From the NCBI RefSeq assembly GCF_021412565.1, contig NZ_JAKCLJ010000002.1, forward strand, positions 310,001-374,000: 64,000 nt of DNA, read 5' to 3'. The stretch's first letter is position 1, and every line of letters begins with the position of its first letter. The position numbers and the translations under genes were made by a program. The notes under the pieces are model-generated. The model was given only the letters and a program-made list of their open reading frames with translations, was not told where the DNA came from and did not search any database. This document shows positions 36,777-46,457 of the stretch, in pieces. Origin of the DNA: Shewanella sp. AS1. Lineage in GTDB: Bacteria > Pseudomonadota > Gammaproteobacteria > Enterobacterales > Shewanellaceae.

Positions 36777-37298
36777 TCAAAAAAGTGCATCTTCTGCTCT
36801 GGCGAGTTCATCTTGCAATTTTGCCATAAACTTCATCTTTCGTATAACGTCTGCGGCATCTTGCAAGACTTTTGGATCATCACTGCCAATCAGTTCGCTC
36901 ATCTTTGTTATTAACTGAGTTTGATGTTCGGCGAAGGAGTGATGTAACTCGTCGATGATCTCGTCGGGATCGTCGCTGTGCTTAATATCTTCGAGTGATT
37001 CACGCCACTCCATCTGTTGCATTAAAAACAGCGTATCTTTGACCGTTGTCGATTCATGACTCAGATCGATACCCTTTAAACTCAACATATGTTCGGCGCG
37101 GGAGATAGGATGTTTTAGGGTATTAAAGCCATCGTTAACCTGCGCGGTACGTTGCACCGCTATCCGCTTATCCTGTTCGCTGGCATTGGCAAACTTATCC
37201 GGATGTACTGCCCGTTGCAGCTCGCGGTAACGCTGTGCAAGCAAGGCAGTATCGAGATCAAACTCAGGCGATAAACTAAACAACTCAAAATAGTTCAT
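36777..37298 (-). CDS. hscB: Co-chaperone HscB
   Basis: 173 residues from [20 protein letters not shown]; the longer frame reaches back into iscA and is not used. J-domain with the HPD motif in [15 protein letters not shown] near 31-33; C-terminal helical domain binds IscU. Stimulates HscA ATPase. Same strand, 17 bases after iscA. Confidence 0.95.
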   Translation of the reverse strand: MNYFELFSLSPEFDLDTALLAQRYRELQRAVHPDKFANASEQDKRIAVQRTAQVNDGFNTLKHPISRAEHMLSLKGIDLSHESTTVKDTLFLMQQMEWRESLEDIKHSDDPDEIIDELHHSFAEHQTQLITKMSELIGSDDPKVLQDAADVIRKMKFMAKLQDELARAEDALF

Positions 37299-37315
37299 GT
37301 AGGTAGATTCGGTTG

Positions 37316-37639
37316 TTAGACTGTGAAGCTTTCGCCACAGCCACACTCCCCTTTTGCGTTGGGGTTATTGAACTTAAATCCTTCGTTCAAGCCTTCTTTC
37401 ACGAAGTCTAACTCTATGCCTTGCAGGTAGATAAAACTCTTGGCATCGATAATGATTTTAACTTCATCGATTTCAAATACTTCATCATCGGCATTTAATT
37501 CATCGACAAACTCAAGCACATACGCCATACCAGAGCAGCCTGAGGTCTTGAGTCCCAAGCGTAATCCAAGCCCCTTTCCGCGGCTGTCGAGAAAGCTTTT
37601 TACTCTTTCTGCTGCCGCGGGAGTCATTGTTATTGCCAT
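37316..37639 (-). CDS. iscA: Iron-sulfur cluster assembly protein IscA
   Basis: 107 residues of the A-type carrier family. Conserved cysteines: one in [14 protein letters not shown] near 35 and two in GECGCGESF near 99 and 101. Passes clusters from IscU to target proteins. 14 bases after iscU. Confidence 0.96.
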   Translation of the reverse strand: MAITMTPAAAERVKSFLDSRGKGLGLRLGLKTSGCSGMAYVLEFVDELNADDEVFEIDEVKIIIDAKSFIYLQGIELDFVKEGLNEGFKFNNPNAKGECGCGESFTV

Positions 37640-37653
37640 TTTTACTCCGAATA

Positions 37654-38037
37654 TTACTGTCCGTGCTTAGACTTATAGTCGTCTAACGCTGCCTTGATTG
37701 CATCCTCAGCCAGAATTGAGCAGTGGATCTTTACAGGCGGTAGTGCAAGTTCTTCAGCAATATCCGTATTTTTAATCGCTCGCGCTTCTTCTATGGTTTT
37801 ACCCTTCACCCACTCGGTTACCAGTGAGCTAGAGGCGATGGCGCTACCACAACCATAGGTTTTAAACTTAGCATCTTCGATAATACCCTTATCATCGATT
37901 TTAAGTTGCAGTTTCATCACGTCACCACAGGCAGGCGCACCTACCATGCCGGTTACGACGGATGGATCGTTCTTGTCAAATGAACCTACGTTACGTGGGT
38001 TCTCATAATGATCTATTACTTTTTCACTGTAAGCCAT
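37654..38037 (-). CDS. iscU: Iron-sulfur cluster scaffold IscU
   Basis: 127 residues. Three cluster-binding cysteines: [13 protein letters not shown] near 37, [12 protein letters not shown] near 63 and [11 protein letters not shown] near 106. LPPVK at about 99-103 is the HscA recognition motif. Scaffold on which IscS builds [2Fe-2S] clusters. 35 bases after iscS. Confidence 0.97.
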   Translation of the reverse strand: MAYSEKVIDHYENPRNVGSFDKNDPSVVTGMVGAPACGDVMKLQLKIDDKGIIEDAKFKTYGCGSAIASSSLVTEWVKGKTIEEARAIKNTDIAEELALPPVKIHCSILAEDAIKAALDDYKSKHGQ

Positions 38038-38072
38038 GATTCTGCTCCACTCTCTATTCGTTTATTGGTCTA

Positions 38073-39287
38073 TTAATGGTGTGCCCACTGCACTGTCGAC
38101 AGATCGACACCATCTTTGAACATCTCCCACAATGGAGACATCTCTCTTAAATGACCAATAGACTTGGTAATTGTCTCGATCGCATGATCAATTTCGGCTT
38201 CTGTTGTAAAGCGTCCGATTGAAAAACGAATTGAACTGTGCGCCATTTCATCGTTAAGTCCTAACGCGCGAAGCACATAACTTGGCTCCAGACTCGCCGA
38301 GGTACAAGCTGAACCAGAGGAAACCGCCAGATCTTTAAGGGCCATCATCAATGATTCACCTTCAACAAAGTTGAAGCTCACATTGAGGCTGCCACAATAT
38401 CTCTGCTCGGCATCACCGTTAATATAAGTTTCTTCGATATCTTTAATGCCGTTCCACAGTTTGTCGCGCAACTGAAGAATACGTGCGTTATCTGATTCCA
38501 TATCGGCTTTGGCAATCGCAGCCGCTTCACCCATGCCCACGATCTGATGGGTCGCCAGGGTACCACTGCGCATACCACGCTCATGACCACCGCCGTGCAT
38601 GGTTGCCTCCAGGCGAATACGGGGCTTACGACGAACATAAAGCGCACCAATCCCTTTAGGACCGTACATCTTATGGGCCGAAATCGACATCAGATCGACC
38701 TTGGTCTTGTCTAAATCGATAGGCAGCTTACCGGCACTTTGCGCCGCATCCACATGGAAAATAACCTTCTTGGCACGACACAACTCGCCGATAGCGTCGA
38801 TATCATGGATCACACCAATCTCGTTATTCACATGCATCAAACTTAATAGAATAGTGTCTTCGCGCATGGCCGCTTCGATGTTTTCGATAGGAATAATACC
38901 GTTAGAAGCGGGTTCAAGATAGGTCACTTCGTAGCCTTCACGCTCGAGTTGACGGCAGGTATCCAGCACAGCTTTATGTTCTGTCTTGCTGGTGATGATG
39001 TGCTTGCCTTTCTTATGATAAAAACGTGCAACACCTTTGATGGCCAGGTTATCAGACTCGGTCGCACCTGAGGTGAAAACGATTTCACGTGGGTCGGCGT
39101 TGATCAGCTCTGCAATTTGATTACGGGCAATATCGACAGCCTCTTCAGCTTGCCAGCCGTAACGATGAGAACGTGACGCGGGGTTACCGAAAATGCCGTC
39201 CATAGTTAAACATTGCATCATTTTTTCTGCAACACGAGGGTCGACTGGCGTCGTTGCTGCATAATCTAAATATATAGGAAGCTTCAT
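38073..39287 (-). CDS. iscS: Cysteine desulfurase IscS
   Basis: 404 residues, as in E. coli. PLP-binding lysine in [16 protein letters not shown] near 206; catalytic cysteine in [16 protein letters not shown] near 328, on the mobile loop. Delivers sulfur to IscU and to tRNA modification. 76 bases after iscR. Confidence 0.97.
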   Translation of the reverse strand: MKLPIYLDYAATTPVDPRVAEKMMQCLTMDGIFGNPASRSHRYGWQAEEAVDIARNQIAELINADPREIVFTSGATESDNLAIKGVARFYHKKGKHIITSKTEHKAVLDTCRQLEREGYEVTYLEPASNGIIPIENIEAAMREDTILLSLMHVNNEIGVIHDIDAIGELCRAKKVIFHVDAAQSAGKLPIDLDKTKVDLMSISAHKMYGPKGIGALYVRRKPRIRLEATMHGGGHERGMRSGTLATHQIVGMGEAAAIAKADMESDNARILQLRDKLWNGIKDIEETYINGDAEQRYCGSLNVSFNFVEGESLMMALKDLAVSSGSACTSASLEPSYVLRALGLNDEMAHSSIRFSIGRFTTEAEIDHAIETITKSIGHLREMSPLWEMFKDGVDLSTVQWAHH

Positions 39288-39363
39288 CTCACACTCCGTA
39301 CTACAGAGATCATCGCTGACCTCTTACTACGTACCATTTGAAAAATTTAATAACAAAGAACAC

Positions 39364-39825
39364 TTATGCGGTTATTCTTTGTTCCTGTTGGATTTTATCT
39401 TGTTTGATTGAGATAAACTGCACATCTCTCTTGTTCATCAATCCAGCTAGACTTATTCCATTCAAAAAATCTGAAATTTGTTTGCTCAAATCACCCCAAA
39501 GCGAGTGAGTTAAGCAGCGGGTGCCACTTTGGCAGTTACCTGAACCCTGGCAACGGGTTGCATCCACCGTCTCGTCTACCGCACGTACAACCATGCCAAC
39601 AGAGATATCCTTGGCATCATATCCGAGACAATATCCACCGCCTGGGCCTCTGACACTGGAGACTAATCCATGTTTTCTTAATTTAGCGAAGAGTTGTTCA
39701 AGATAGGAAAGGGAGATGCCCTGACGCTCAGAGATATCAGCTAATGGGACGGGGCCAGATGTCGAATGCATTGCTACATCTAACATTGCGGTTACTGCAT
39801 ACCGACCTTTTGAAGTTAGTTTCAT
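39364..39825 (-). CDS. iscR: Rrf2-family Fe-S regulator IscR
   Basis: 153 residues from [18 protein letters not shown]; a GTG three codons earlier is less likely. Winged helix with [20 protein letters not shown]. Cluster ligands C, C, C and H are in [21 protein letters not shown] near 92-107, the [2Fe-2S] pattern of IscR. It represses its own operon when clusters are sufficient; the two sites upstream fit this. First gene of the isc operon. Confidence 0.96.
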   Translation of the reverse strand: MKLTSKGRYAVTAMLDVAMHSTSGPVPLADISERQGISLSYLEQLFAKLRKHGLVSSVRGPGGGYCLGYDAKDISVGMVVRAVDETVDATRCQGSGNCQSGTRCLTHSLWGDLSKQISDFLNGISLAGLMNKRDVQFISIKQDKIQQEQRITA

Positions 39826-39865
39826 CGTTACCACTGCTCTCTAAAATGCCTGGGTTTATTCAAAC

Positions 39866-39915
39866 ATACCTGAGTATTTTAGTCAAGTATAAAACCTAGT
39901 GATTTAGTCAAGTAT
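39866..39915 (-). promoter_or_regulatory. isc promoter with two adjacent type 1 IscR-like sites
   Basis: On the minus strand two 25-base segments follow each other directly: 39915-39891 and 39890-39866, both starting ATACTTGACTAAA. The proximal one ends ACTCAGGTAT and matches the IscR type 1 pattern over its full length; the distal one is well matched only in its first half. The TTGACT within the proximal site is a -35, with TTGAAT 17 bases on as a fair -10. Thus repressor binding would block RNA polymerase, as in E. coli. Confidence 0.8.
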
Positions 39916-39931
39916 TGCAGAAAAAATTAAA

Positions 39932-39966
39932 GTTAAATACCCTGCCCCTTTGCTAGGGTATTTAAC
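39932..39966 (-). terminator. Terminator of trmJ-cysE
   Basis: 12-bp perfect stem GTTAAATACCCT (39932-39943) and AGGGTATTTAAC (39955-39966), 11-base loop, T-rich on both sides. It separates cysE from the isc promoter. Confidence 0.85.
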
Positions 39967-40018
39967 CTTTTTCGTCTCAAAGATTCAACGCTGAAATACC
40001 TTTAATCTCACTCTTTAG

Positions 40019-40840
40019 CTAAATAATGGGATCAAACTCATCTAATGCGCTTTTACGTTTCTCTGCCGCCGCCTGTTCAACGTCGCTGAATTCATCGACT
40101 TCCAGTTCGGGTAAGCGCTCGGTGCACACGCTGCCGCCTAAATTGCGTACAGCCTGACACACTTCCTGCACCTTAGAATCCATCAGATGCATGTGATCCA
40201 ACATCTGTCCAATGGCGTTTGCCACAGGATCTGGATTATCGGGGGACACAGCATAGGCATCGAAACCATATTTCTTCGCCATCGCACTGCGCCGCTCGGC
40301 ATGCTCTTTCGATTCTTCGGTCGGTTTTGCCACCACACGTGCGGGGATCCCAACAACTGTTGTATCTTGGGGCACTTCCTTCACCACTACCGAGTTAGAC
40401 CCCACCCTGGCACCGTCATGCATAGTAATGGGGCCGAGTATTTTGGCACCGGCACCTATCACCACGTTATTACCTAAGGTCGGGTGACGTTTACCCGCCT
40501 GCCAGGTCGTTCCACCAAGCGTCACGCCATGGTACAGGGTACAATCGTTGCCTATCTCGGCTGTCTCACCGATCACGACACCCATGCCGTGATCAATAAA
40601 AAATCGATCGCCGATTGTCGCCCCAGGATGGATTTCAACCCCAGTTAACCAACGGGAAAAAGTCGAGATACACCTTGCGGTTAAACACCAATTACGCTTC
40701 CATAATTTATGACTAACCCTATGGATCCAGATAGCCTGCATCCCAGGGTAATTGAGCAAAATTTCTAAGGTGTTATTTGCCGCAGGATCTCTGTGGTAAA
40801 TAGACTCAATGTCATCTTTAATTCTGGAAATCATGCCCAT
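40019..40840 (-). CDS. cysE: Serine O-acetyltransferase
   Basis: 273 residues. Left-handed beta-helix hexapeptide repeats occupy about 60-165, including [35 protein letters not shown] and [15 protein letters not shown]. Catalytic Asp/His are in FIDHGMG and the second in [10 protein letters not shown]. First step of cysteine synthesis from serine. The tail after about 180 is longer than in short CysE forms. It lies between trmJ and iscR, common in Vibrio and Shewanella, placing sulfur supply next to cluster assembly. Confidence 0.95.
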   Translation of the reverse strand: MGMISRIKDDIESIYHRDPAANNTLEILLNYPGMQAIWIHRVSHKLWKRNWCLTARCISTFSRWLTGVEIHPGATIGDRFFIDHGMGVVIGETAEIGNDCTLYHGVTLGGTTWQAGKRHPTLGNNVVIGAGAKILGPITMHDGARVGSNSVVVKEVPQDTTVVGIPARVVAKPTEESKEHAERRSAMAKKYGFDAYAVSPDNPDPVANAIGQMLDHMHLMDSKVQEVCQAVRNLGGSVCTERLPELEVDEFSDVEQAAAEKRKSALDEFDPII

Positions 40841-40844
40841 GAAG

Positions 40845-41621
40845 TTACTCTTCCTTCTTCACCACTGTATTGTCATCATCTTGCGACCTGATTGAGCCCT
40901 TGTCTGCCAGCCCCACCTTCTTATCGATCGAGGTGAGAATGCCGCGCAAAATATTCATCTCTTGGCTTTCAATTCTGGCTCGGCTAAACAAGCGGCGCAA
41001 TTTAATCATCACTTGGCCAGGATGCTGCCTCACGATAAACCCAGTCGACAACAAGGTTTTTTCTAAATGAGTAAAGAAGTTTTCCTGCTCTTTTGCCAGC
41101 GGATATTCGAGGACTTCTTCCTCAGATGGCGTTTGATTCAGGTGAGCCACACGCGCTTCATAACAGATGATCTGCACCGCCTGAGCCAAATTGAGTGAGC
41201 TGTACTCAGGGTTGGCCGGAATAGCCACATGATAGTTGCACTTTTGCAGCTCTTCATTACTCAGGCCATTACTCTCACGGCCAAACACTATGGCGACAGG
41301 ACCATTAAGTGCAGAAGCAACCAGCTTTTCACCCGCCTGACGCGGCTCAAGCATAGGCCAGTCTAATGTACGGCTGCGGGCACTTGTGGCTATCACCAGA
41401 CTGCAATCGGCGATCGCTTCTGCTAACGAATCCACGGTAACCGCATGTTTTAAAATATCTGAAGCGCCAGCCGCCAGGGCGATAGAATGTCCATCTGGCT
41501 CCACTTTGGGTTCTGCCAGATACAGGGTGGATAACCCCATGGTTTTCATCGCACGCGCGGTTGAGCCAATATTGCCAGGATGGGTCGTTCCGACCAGGAC
41601 TACACGGATATTGCTAAGCAT
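40845..41621 (-). CDS. trmJ: tRNA (cytidine/uridine-2'-O)-methyltransferase TrmJ
   Basis: 258 residues of the SPOUT class. [23 protein letters not shown] at the N-terminus (shown in two parts: [20 protein letters not shown]), then [17 protein letters not shown] and [16 protein letters not shown], the knotted SAM site. Methylates position 32 of several tRNAs. Four bases upstream of cysE, so co-transcribed. Divergent from suhB, as in E. coli. Confidence 0.95.
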   Translation of the reverse strand: MLSNIRVVLVGTTHPGNIGSTARAMKTMGLSTLYLAEPKVEPDGHSIALAAGASDILKHAVTVDSLAEAIADCSLVIATSARSRTLDWPMLEPRQAGEKLVASALNGPVAIVFGRESNGLSNEELQKCNYHVAIPANPEYSSLNLAQAVQIICYEARVAHLNQTPSEEEVLEYPLAKEQENFFTHLEKTLLSTGFIVRQHPGQVMIKLRRLFSRARIESQEMNILRGILTSIDKKVGLADKGSIRSQDDDNTVVKKEE

Positions 41622-41703
41622 TAAATAGGTTTATTTCTTTATATAGAACAGTGATGCAGATGGTATCACAGGGCGATGGGATCTCTTAAATAAAAAACTC
41701 TAT

Positions 41704-41731
41704 TTGATATAACCTTAAAAATACGTATAAT
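41704..41731 (+). promoter_or_regulatory. suhB promoter
   Basis: TTGATA (41704-41709) and a perfect TATAAT (41726-41731) with a 16-base spacer, in the trmJ-suhB divergent gap. The leader to the ATG is about 40 bases. Confidence 0.8.
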
Positions 41732-41777
41732 GTGCGCCGATTATTTATATCTGTTCTTTAACATCCAGGGGATTGTA

Positions 41778-42581
41778 ATGCATCCGATGCAGACTATTGC
41801 CGTGCGCGCCGCTCGTGCCGCTGGCCAAACGATTATGCGTGCTTATACGGAACTCGACCGTATCGAAGTAAGCAATAAAGGTATTAATGACTATGTTACT
41901 AATGTCGATAAAGAAGCTGAAGCTGCCATTACCTATCAGATCCGCAAGTCATACCCAGACCACACCATAGTTGGTGAAGAAGGTGGTCAAAATAAGGGTG
42001 AAAATAAAGACTACATGTGGATTATCGATCCCTTGGATGGCACCACTAACTTTGTTAGAGGTATCCCCCACTTTGCGGTTTCTATCGCGGTTCAATATAA
42101 AGGCAAGACTGAAGTTGCCGTCGTTTACGATCCTGTACGTGACGAGCTGTTCACTGCTGTGCGTGGTAAAGGCGCTAAGCTAAATGATTTCCGTCTTCGC
42201 GTCAGTAAAGCGACCGACTTGAACGAAACTGTGATCGGTACAGGCTTTCCTTTTAAGGCCAAACAACACAGCGAAACCTACATGAAGCTTTTTGCTGCGA
42301 CATTCTCTCAGTGTGGCGATCTTCGCCGCGCCGGCTCTGCGGCACTGGATCTGGCTTATGTGGCCGCAGGCCGTATGGACGCATTCTTTGAAATCGGTCT
42401 GAAACCTTGGGACATCGCCGCAGGTGATCTGCTGGTACGTGAAGCCGGTGGCACAGTGACCGATCTCATCGGCGATCATAACTATATGACTTCAGGCAAT
42501 ATTATCGCTGGTACCCCAAAAGCGACCGTTGCTTTGTTAAAGAGTTTCCGCCCATTGTTGAGCGATGCGCTCAAACGATAA
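41778..42581 (+). CDS. suhB: Inositol-1-monophosphatase / Nus factor SuhB
   Basis: 267 residues from MHPMQTIAVRAARAAGQTIM; 16 in-frame codons upstream overlap the promoter and are rejected. Metal-binding motifs: VGEEGG near 68, WIIDPLDGTTNFVRG near 82-96 and WDIAAGDLLVREAGG near 218. In E. coli SuhB works with the Nus complex in rRNA transcription in addition to its phosphatase fold. Followed by a strong terminator. Confidence 0.96.
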   Translation: MHPMQTIAVRAARAAGQTIMRAYTELDRIEVSNKGINDYVTNVDKEAEAAITYQIRKSYPDHTIVGEEGGQNKGENKDYMWIIDPLDGTTNFVRGIPHFAVSIAVQYKGKTEVAVVYDPVRDELFTAVRGKGAKLNDFRLRVSKATDLNETVIGTGFPFKAKQHSETYMKLFAATFSQCGDLRRAGSAALDLAYVAAGRMDAFFEIGLKPWDIAAGDLLVREAGGTVTDLIGDHNYMTSGNIIAGTPKATVALLKSFRPLLSDALKR

Positions 42582-42597
42582 GTCATACCAGACTAGC

Positions 42598-42626
42598 AAA
42601 CGCCACTTCACTGTGGCGTTTTTTTT
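42598..42626 (+). terminator. Terminator of suhB
   Basis: 9-bp stem AAACGCCAC (42598-42606) and GTGGCGTTT (42613-42621), loop TTCACT, T-run to 42626. Confidence 0.93.
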
Positions 42627-42772
42627 ACCTGCCATCCTTACTACCCCTATACTTGTTGAAGCTTTATTTCGGATAAAAAGAATTATGTGATTGAAATCAC
42701 ATCGATCTGCTCACATCACAAATTATTATTGCTACCCTCTATCAAGATATAAAACCGATAGGAATTACCAGG

Positions 42773-43180
42773 ATGGGAAAGCTTTATCATAAATTGGGTT
42801 TAAAAAGTCTCAAAGCGATTGAGAATTTTGTATTAATTATCATCGCCATTGCCACTGTCATTGCCATAGGGCAAGAGATAGGCCATATCATAAAGATAGG
42901 CTCGGTGGCACTGGCCGATCTGCTATTGCTGTTTATCTACCTTGAAGTGTTGGCCATGGTAGCTAACTACGTAGAGTCTGGAGAGCTACCCGTCAGGATG
43001 CCCCTCTATATAGCTATTGTTGCGTTGGCTCGATACCTTATCCTCGATATGAAAAGCATGGAAGATTGGCGAATATTAGCCATTTCTGTATCGACCATAG
43101 TGCTGGCTGGCACTGTGATAGCGATCCGTTGGGGTCAATTGAGAATGCCCTATCCCAAAAAAGAGGATGAAAAACTCTAA
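42773..43180 (+). CDS. psiE: PsiE family phosphate-starvation-inducible membrane protein
   Basis: 135 residues with four hydrophobic segments. FVLIIIAIATVIAIGQEI, LLLLFIYLEVLAMVANYVES and MPLYIAIVALARYLILD are the PsiE pattern. Function unknown; E. coli psiE is a Pho-regulon gene. No clear Pho box seen here. A GC-rich hairpin without T-run (43189-43212) follows and may be the 3' end. Confidence 0.88.
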   Translation: MGKLYHKLGLKSLKAIENFVLIIIAIATVIAIGQEIGHIIKIGSVALADLLLLFIYLEVLAMVANYVESGELPVRMPLYIAIVALARYLILDMKSMEDWRILAISVSTIVLAGTVIAIRWGQLRMPYPKKEDEKL

Positions 43181-43351
43181 CATTCCCTGATGGCGTCACG
43201 CCTGGCGCCATCCCTGCTTCCCCCTCACCTTTATGAGAACGCCACTTACGGACTTGAAGTATAAAGCTCTGTGAAACCATTAGATTGTGCCCTTAAAAAA
43301 CTGTGCTAACTTTAATGAGTTACGCATTTAGATATCAGCTTAAGGGAATAT

Positions 43352-43654
43352 ATGAATCAATATTACGAAGAACTGGATGAACGACGCCAATCGCAACGTA
43401 TCGATTTAGAAGCCGATCATATTCATATCTCATGGACAGATGATGAGGGAGAGAGCCACCTAGACAATGCCACGTGTCTCGATCTCTCTCGCAGAGGTGT
43501 ATTGATAGCATATCCGCGCGCCTTCAATCAGGGAGAAATCCTGCTCATTACCTTTAATCCGGAAACCAGCAATCAAAATGGCGTCACAGCGAGGGTATGT
43601 CGCTGCACCAAAACGAACACTGAATTTCATATTGCAATGGAAATTATCGCGTAA
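43352..43654 (+). CDS. PilZ domain protein
   Basis: 100 residues forming one PilZ domain. The cyclic-di-GMP-binding signature is present: RRQSQR near 11-16 (RxxxR) and CLDLSRRGVLIAYP near 47-60 (DxSxxG). So it probably is a real c-di-GMP receptor. It lies between psiE and the orphan parA on the same strand with normal spacers. AAGG precedes the ATG. Partner unknown. Confidence 0.88.
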   Translation: MNQYYEELDERRQSQRIDLEADHIHISWTDDEGESHLDNATCLDLSRRGVLIAYPRAFNQGEILLITFNPETSNQNGVTARVCRCTKTNTEFHIAMEIIA

Positions 43655-43772
43655 TTTCAAGTGACTATTTCAAATAGCTAATTGCGTAATTTGAGCAAGG
43701 TAAAAAAACCTGTCCTATACTAGGAAATCCGATCCACGCGATACAACACGACTTAACGTAAATGGAGAGCTT

Positions 43773-44447
43773 ATGATTCTGCTTGTTGGAGGTGAAAAAG
43801 GCGGAGCCGGAAAAAGTTGTATCGCGCAAAATATCGCAGTCTATTTAACCCAAAAGTTGCATGCCAATGTCTTGCTGGTTGATTGCGATCCCCAGCGTAC
43901 CACTTCAGACTGGATCCAGGCGCGTAATGAAGATCCCACCCTTCCCATCATTAACTGTATCCAGCTCTATGGAAAGATACGTAATGATCTTCTTAGCCTG
44001 GACCAACGCTACGATTATGTGATTGTCGATTGTGGTGGGCAGGATAACTTAGCAATGCGAGCCGCCATGTCTGTGGCAACTTATGTGCTTCTGCCATTAA
44101 GACCTAAAAGACGCGATCTTAAGACGCTGCCCCACATGGAGGATATGCTCAGCACTTGTAAAATGGTTAATCCTAAGATGGTGGCAACTGTGGTACTGAC
44201 CCAGTGCCCCGCTTTACCCAATCAATTGAAACGCATTGAAGAAGCCAAAGAGGTGGTAAGTTCGTTTCATATAAAAGTGCTCGACGCCATCACCTATTAC
44301 CGAAATATCTATGATGATAGCGAAGAGCAAGGTTCATCCGTGCTTGAACTGGATCCCGGTAGCAAAGCAGCGGATGAGATCCGCGCTATCGCCGAAGAGT
44401 TATTGTCTATCCCTCCGGAAAACTCGTACGAATTGATCCGGGCCTAA
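43773..44447 (+). CDS. ParA/MinD family ATPase without ParB partner
   Basis: 224 residues. Deviant Walker A GGEKGGAGKSCIAQN at about 6-20, DCDPQRTTSDW (switch I) near 40, and YDYVIVDCGGQDNLAMRAAM (Walker B) near 88-105. Length and sequence resemble short ParA proteins that position single cargoes. No parB follows; downstream genes are yecH and yaeQ on the other strand. GGAGAG lies before the ATG. Candidate cargoes include a chemotaxis or polar system, but nothing in the window proves one. Confidence 0.9.
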   Translation: MILLVGGEKGGAGKSCIAQNIAVYLTQKLHANVLLVDCDPQRTTSDWIQARNEDPTLPIINCIQLYGKIRNDLLSLDQRYDYVIVDCGGQDNLAMRAAMSVATYVLLPLRPKRRDLKTLPHMEDMLSTCKMVNPKMVATVVLTQCPALPNQLKRIEEAKEVVSSFHIKVLDAITYYRNIYDDSEEQGSSVLELDPGSKAADEIRAIAEELLSIPPENSYELIRA

Positions 44448-44525
44448 TCTGCAACTTTGAAACTGCTAATTTGAAATGCTGATTTAAACTGCCAGCGCAA
44501 AAGTTAAACCCAGTTAAGGCCGTGA

Positions 44526-44768
44526 TTAATGCTGGCAGATGCGATCCGCAGCGGTTTCAACACCCGCTTCAGATTCAATAAACTTGCCACGACGCTCAAG
44601 AAAAGTGATCAACTCCTGCGCATCCATATCCTGAGCCGAACAGGTATGGTATTTGGCCTGTTCACCGAACTGCTCAACCATCAGCTGTTTAAGCTCTTCT
44701 CTGGAAACTGCACGCCCGATGGAAAGCATAAGTTCCATCACCTGATGGCCATGAATTGATTCAGACAT
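44526..44768 (-). CDS. yecH: YecH family (DUF2492) metal-binding-like protein
   Basis: 80 residues from MSESIHGHQVMELMLSIGR; seven in-frame codons upstream are dropped because AGGTGTT lies just before this ATG. HGHQVMELM at the start, YHTCSAQDMDAQELITFLERRGKF and ICQH at the end match YecH, a small family with conserved His and Cys. Function unknown. Convergent with parA. Confidence 0.86.
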   Translation of the reverse strand: MSESIHGHQVMELMLSIGRAVSREELKQLMVEQFGEQAKYHTCSAQDMDAQELITFLERRGKFIESEAGVETAADRICQH

Positions 44769-44875
44769 AACACCTCTATAAAGATACAATTAATTTATAC
44801 CTTTATAGCGGATTTACAGGAGTGATACTTTGATCTATTCCGCAATTGCTGAGCAATGATAAGCGTGTCTCAGGA

Positions 44876-45415
44876 TCAGGCCTTTAAGCATTCAGGAATG
44901 ATCTGCACGCTGCCTTGGTCATTGGACATCCAGATATCGTCTTCACCTATGGTGAACTGTACCACCATGGTACGGCTTACCAACTCGCCCATCGCCTTTA
45001 GGGCATCTTCAGGAATATTCCACACCTTAAGATTGTCATAACGGCAAAACGCCTGCTGATTTTGCTGCCACCAGATGGGTACACTGCGCCCACCATAGGC
45101 AAACAGCTGTACCTGTTTAGCCCGGCCACACGCTTTTCTTAGCCATTTCTCATCACTCTGGCCAAATTCAATCCATAGCTCAATCTCATCGCTTAGGGAT
45201 TTTTGCCACAATTCAGGTTCATCATCGACACACAAGCCTTTGCTGAATTGCAGTCTGTCACTGGCATTCAGTGCAAATGCCAACAGGCGCAGCATCATGC
45301 GTGCATCTGTCTCTGATGGGTGCTGTGCTAATGTGAGGTTGTGATCATGATAGTAGCCGCGAACCATATCCGCGATCTGCAGTTGTACTTTGTAAACGGT
45401 TGCTTTAAGTGCCAT
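44876..45415 (-). CDS. yaeQ: YaeQ family protein
   Basis: 179 residues, standard for YaeQ. MALKATVYKVQLQIADMVRG, LAQHPSETDARMMLRLLAFAL, WIEFGQSDEKWLRKACGRA and LFAYGG are the family blocks. The fold resembles PD-(D/E)XK nucleases, with E/D and K retained in the SDEIELWIEFGQ region, but no activity is proven. Between yecH and the Met8-like gene. Confidence 0.93.
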   Translation of the reverse strand: MALKATVYKVQLQIADMVRGYYHDHNLTLAQHPSETDARMMLRLLAFALNASDRLQFSKGLCVDDEPELWQKSLSDEIELWIEFGQSDEKWLRKACGRAKQVQLFAYGGRSVPIWWQQNQQAFCRYDNLKVWNIPEDALKAMGELVSRTMVVQFTIGEDDIWMSNDQGSVQIIPECLKA

Positions 45416-45473
45416 GGAGGAAATATAGGTGAAATTTGCGCTAGTTTACCTTAATTAAGTAGCCCAGTGCAGA

Positions 45474-46385
45474 CTAAAATGACCCGGCTCGCAGATGTTT
45501 TGCCATTGGGAAATGCGCCTTTATTGCCTTAATCGCGTCGATATCCCCATAGATAAGCAGCCGCTCCCCCTGCTGATAATGTTCGGTCAATTGGCCTAGG
45601 GTTAGTAGCTGGCTACGTGCGGCATCCCGGCGACAAAGCTCCAAGAGTGCAGCAGGAATCGTCTCTGCACAGCAAATAAGATCCAGTCGCTGTAATAAGG
45701 GGATAGCAGCAATGGGCAGCATGGTCAACGGCGCCGTATCATCGACCAATAAAATGTCCCCTTCGCAGCTGAGTTGCTCAAAGCCATTGGCATAATGATG
45801 GGCTGTATTGGCATCAAACTTGTCGCCATTTGCCTTAAAAAACTGCTCCCAGAAGAGTTTTCGCTGACTAAAGTTGGGTAGGCGTTGCTGCACCTCACTG
45901 CGGCGCTCGGCAACAAAATCAAATAAAGGTGCCAATGAGGCGGGTAACAGGGTTTCTATTCGAGCACGAAGCTCTCTTGCATACACAGGCGCCGCCCCAG
46001 CGGTACTGATAGCCACCTGTAATCGGCCTCGGTCGATAATCGATGGGGTGATAAACTGACACAACTCTGCCGCATCCACCACATTGGTTAAAATCCCTTT
46101 CTCTTTGGCCGCAAGAGCCATCTCTTGATTAAATGCCTCATCCTGTGTGGCCAGATAGAGTAGATCGCAATCCTGTAGATCTGCCTTGCTTGCCGCCCGC
46201 TGAACAATACGGATACGTCCAGAGTCATGATAATGCAGCACCTCATCACAGACATCTATGGCTATCACACGAATATCTGCCTCGGTCCGCGTCAGCAAAT
46301 CCAGTTTACGACTCGCAACTTCCCCGGCGCCTATCATTAACACCCGTATGGATTGCGTATCGAGAAACAGGGGGAAATATTGCAT
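45474..46385 (-). CDS. Siroheme synthase-like: precorrin-2 dehydrogenase / ferrochelatase with residual C-terminus
   Basis: 303 residues. Residues about 1-200 are the Met8/CysG N-terminal bifunctional domain: NAD motif VLMIGAGEVASRKLDLL near 14-30, NVVDAAELCQFITPSIIDRG near 98-117 and VAISTAGAAPVYARELR near 121-137. These oxidise precorrin-2 and insert iron. About 205-303 resembles a worn-down SUMT domain: GDILLVDDTAPLTMLP and CCAETIPAALLELCRRDA align with the SUMT segments GxVxLVGAGPGDPxLLT and YDRLVSxxxLxLxRRDA, but the GAGPGD SAM loop is gone and the domain is only about 100 residues (normally about 250). Methylation therefore must be done by a separate enzyme. Confidence 0.85.
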   Translation of the reverse strand: MQYFPLFLDTQSIRVLMIGAGEVASRKLDLLTRTEADIRVIAIDVCDEVLHYHDSGRIRIVQRAASKADLQDCDLLYLATQDEAFNQEMALAAKEKGILTNVVDAAELCQFITPSIIDRGRLQVAISTAGAAPVYARELRARIETLLPASLAPLFDFVAERRSEVQQRLPNFSQRKLFWEQFFKANGDKFDANTAHHYANGFEQLSCEGDILLVDDTAPLTMLPIAAIPLLQRLDLICCAETIPAALLELCRRDAARSQLLTLGQLTEHYQQGERLLIYGDIDAIKAIKAHFPMAKHLRAGSF

Positions 46386-46457
46386 AAAGGTACCTAAAGT
46401 CAGCCAACACTTAACAGAATAGCACTGAGATCACACGTCAATCGTGAGTCGATTTAT

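Noticed and set aside
43189..43212. GATGGCG / CGCCATC hairpin after psiE as a terminator
   Set aside because: Seven-base stem but no T-run on either strand; too weak to list.
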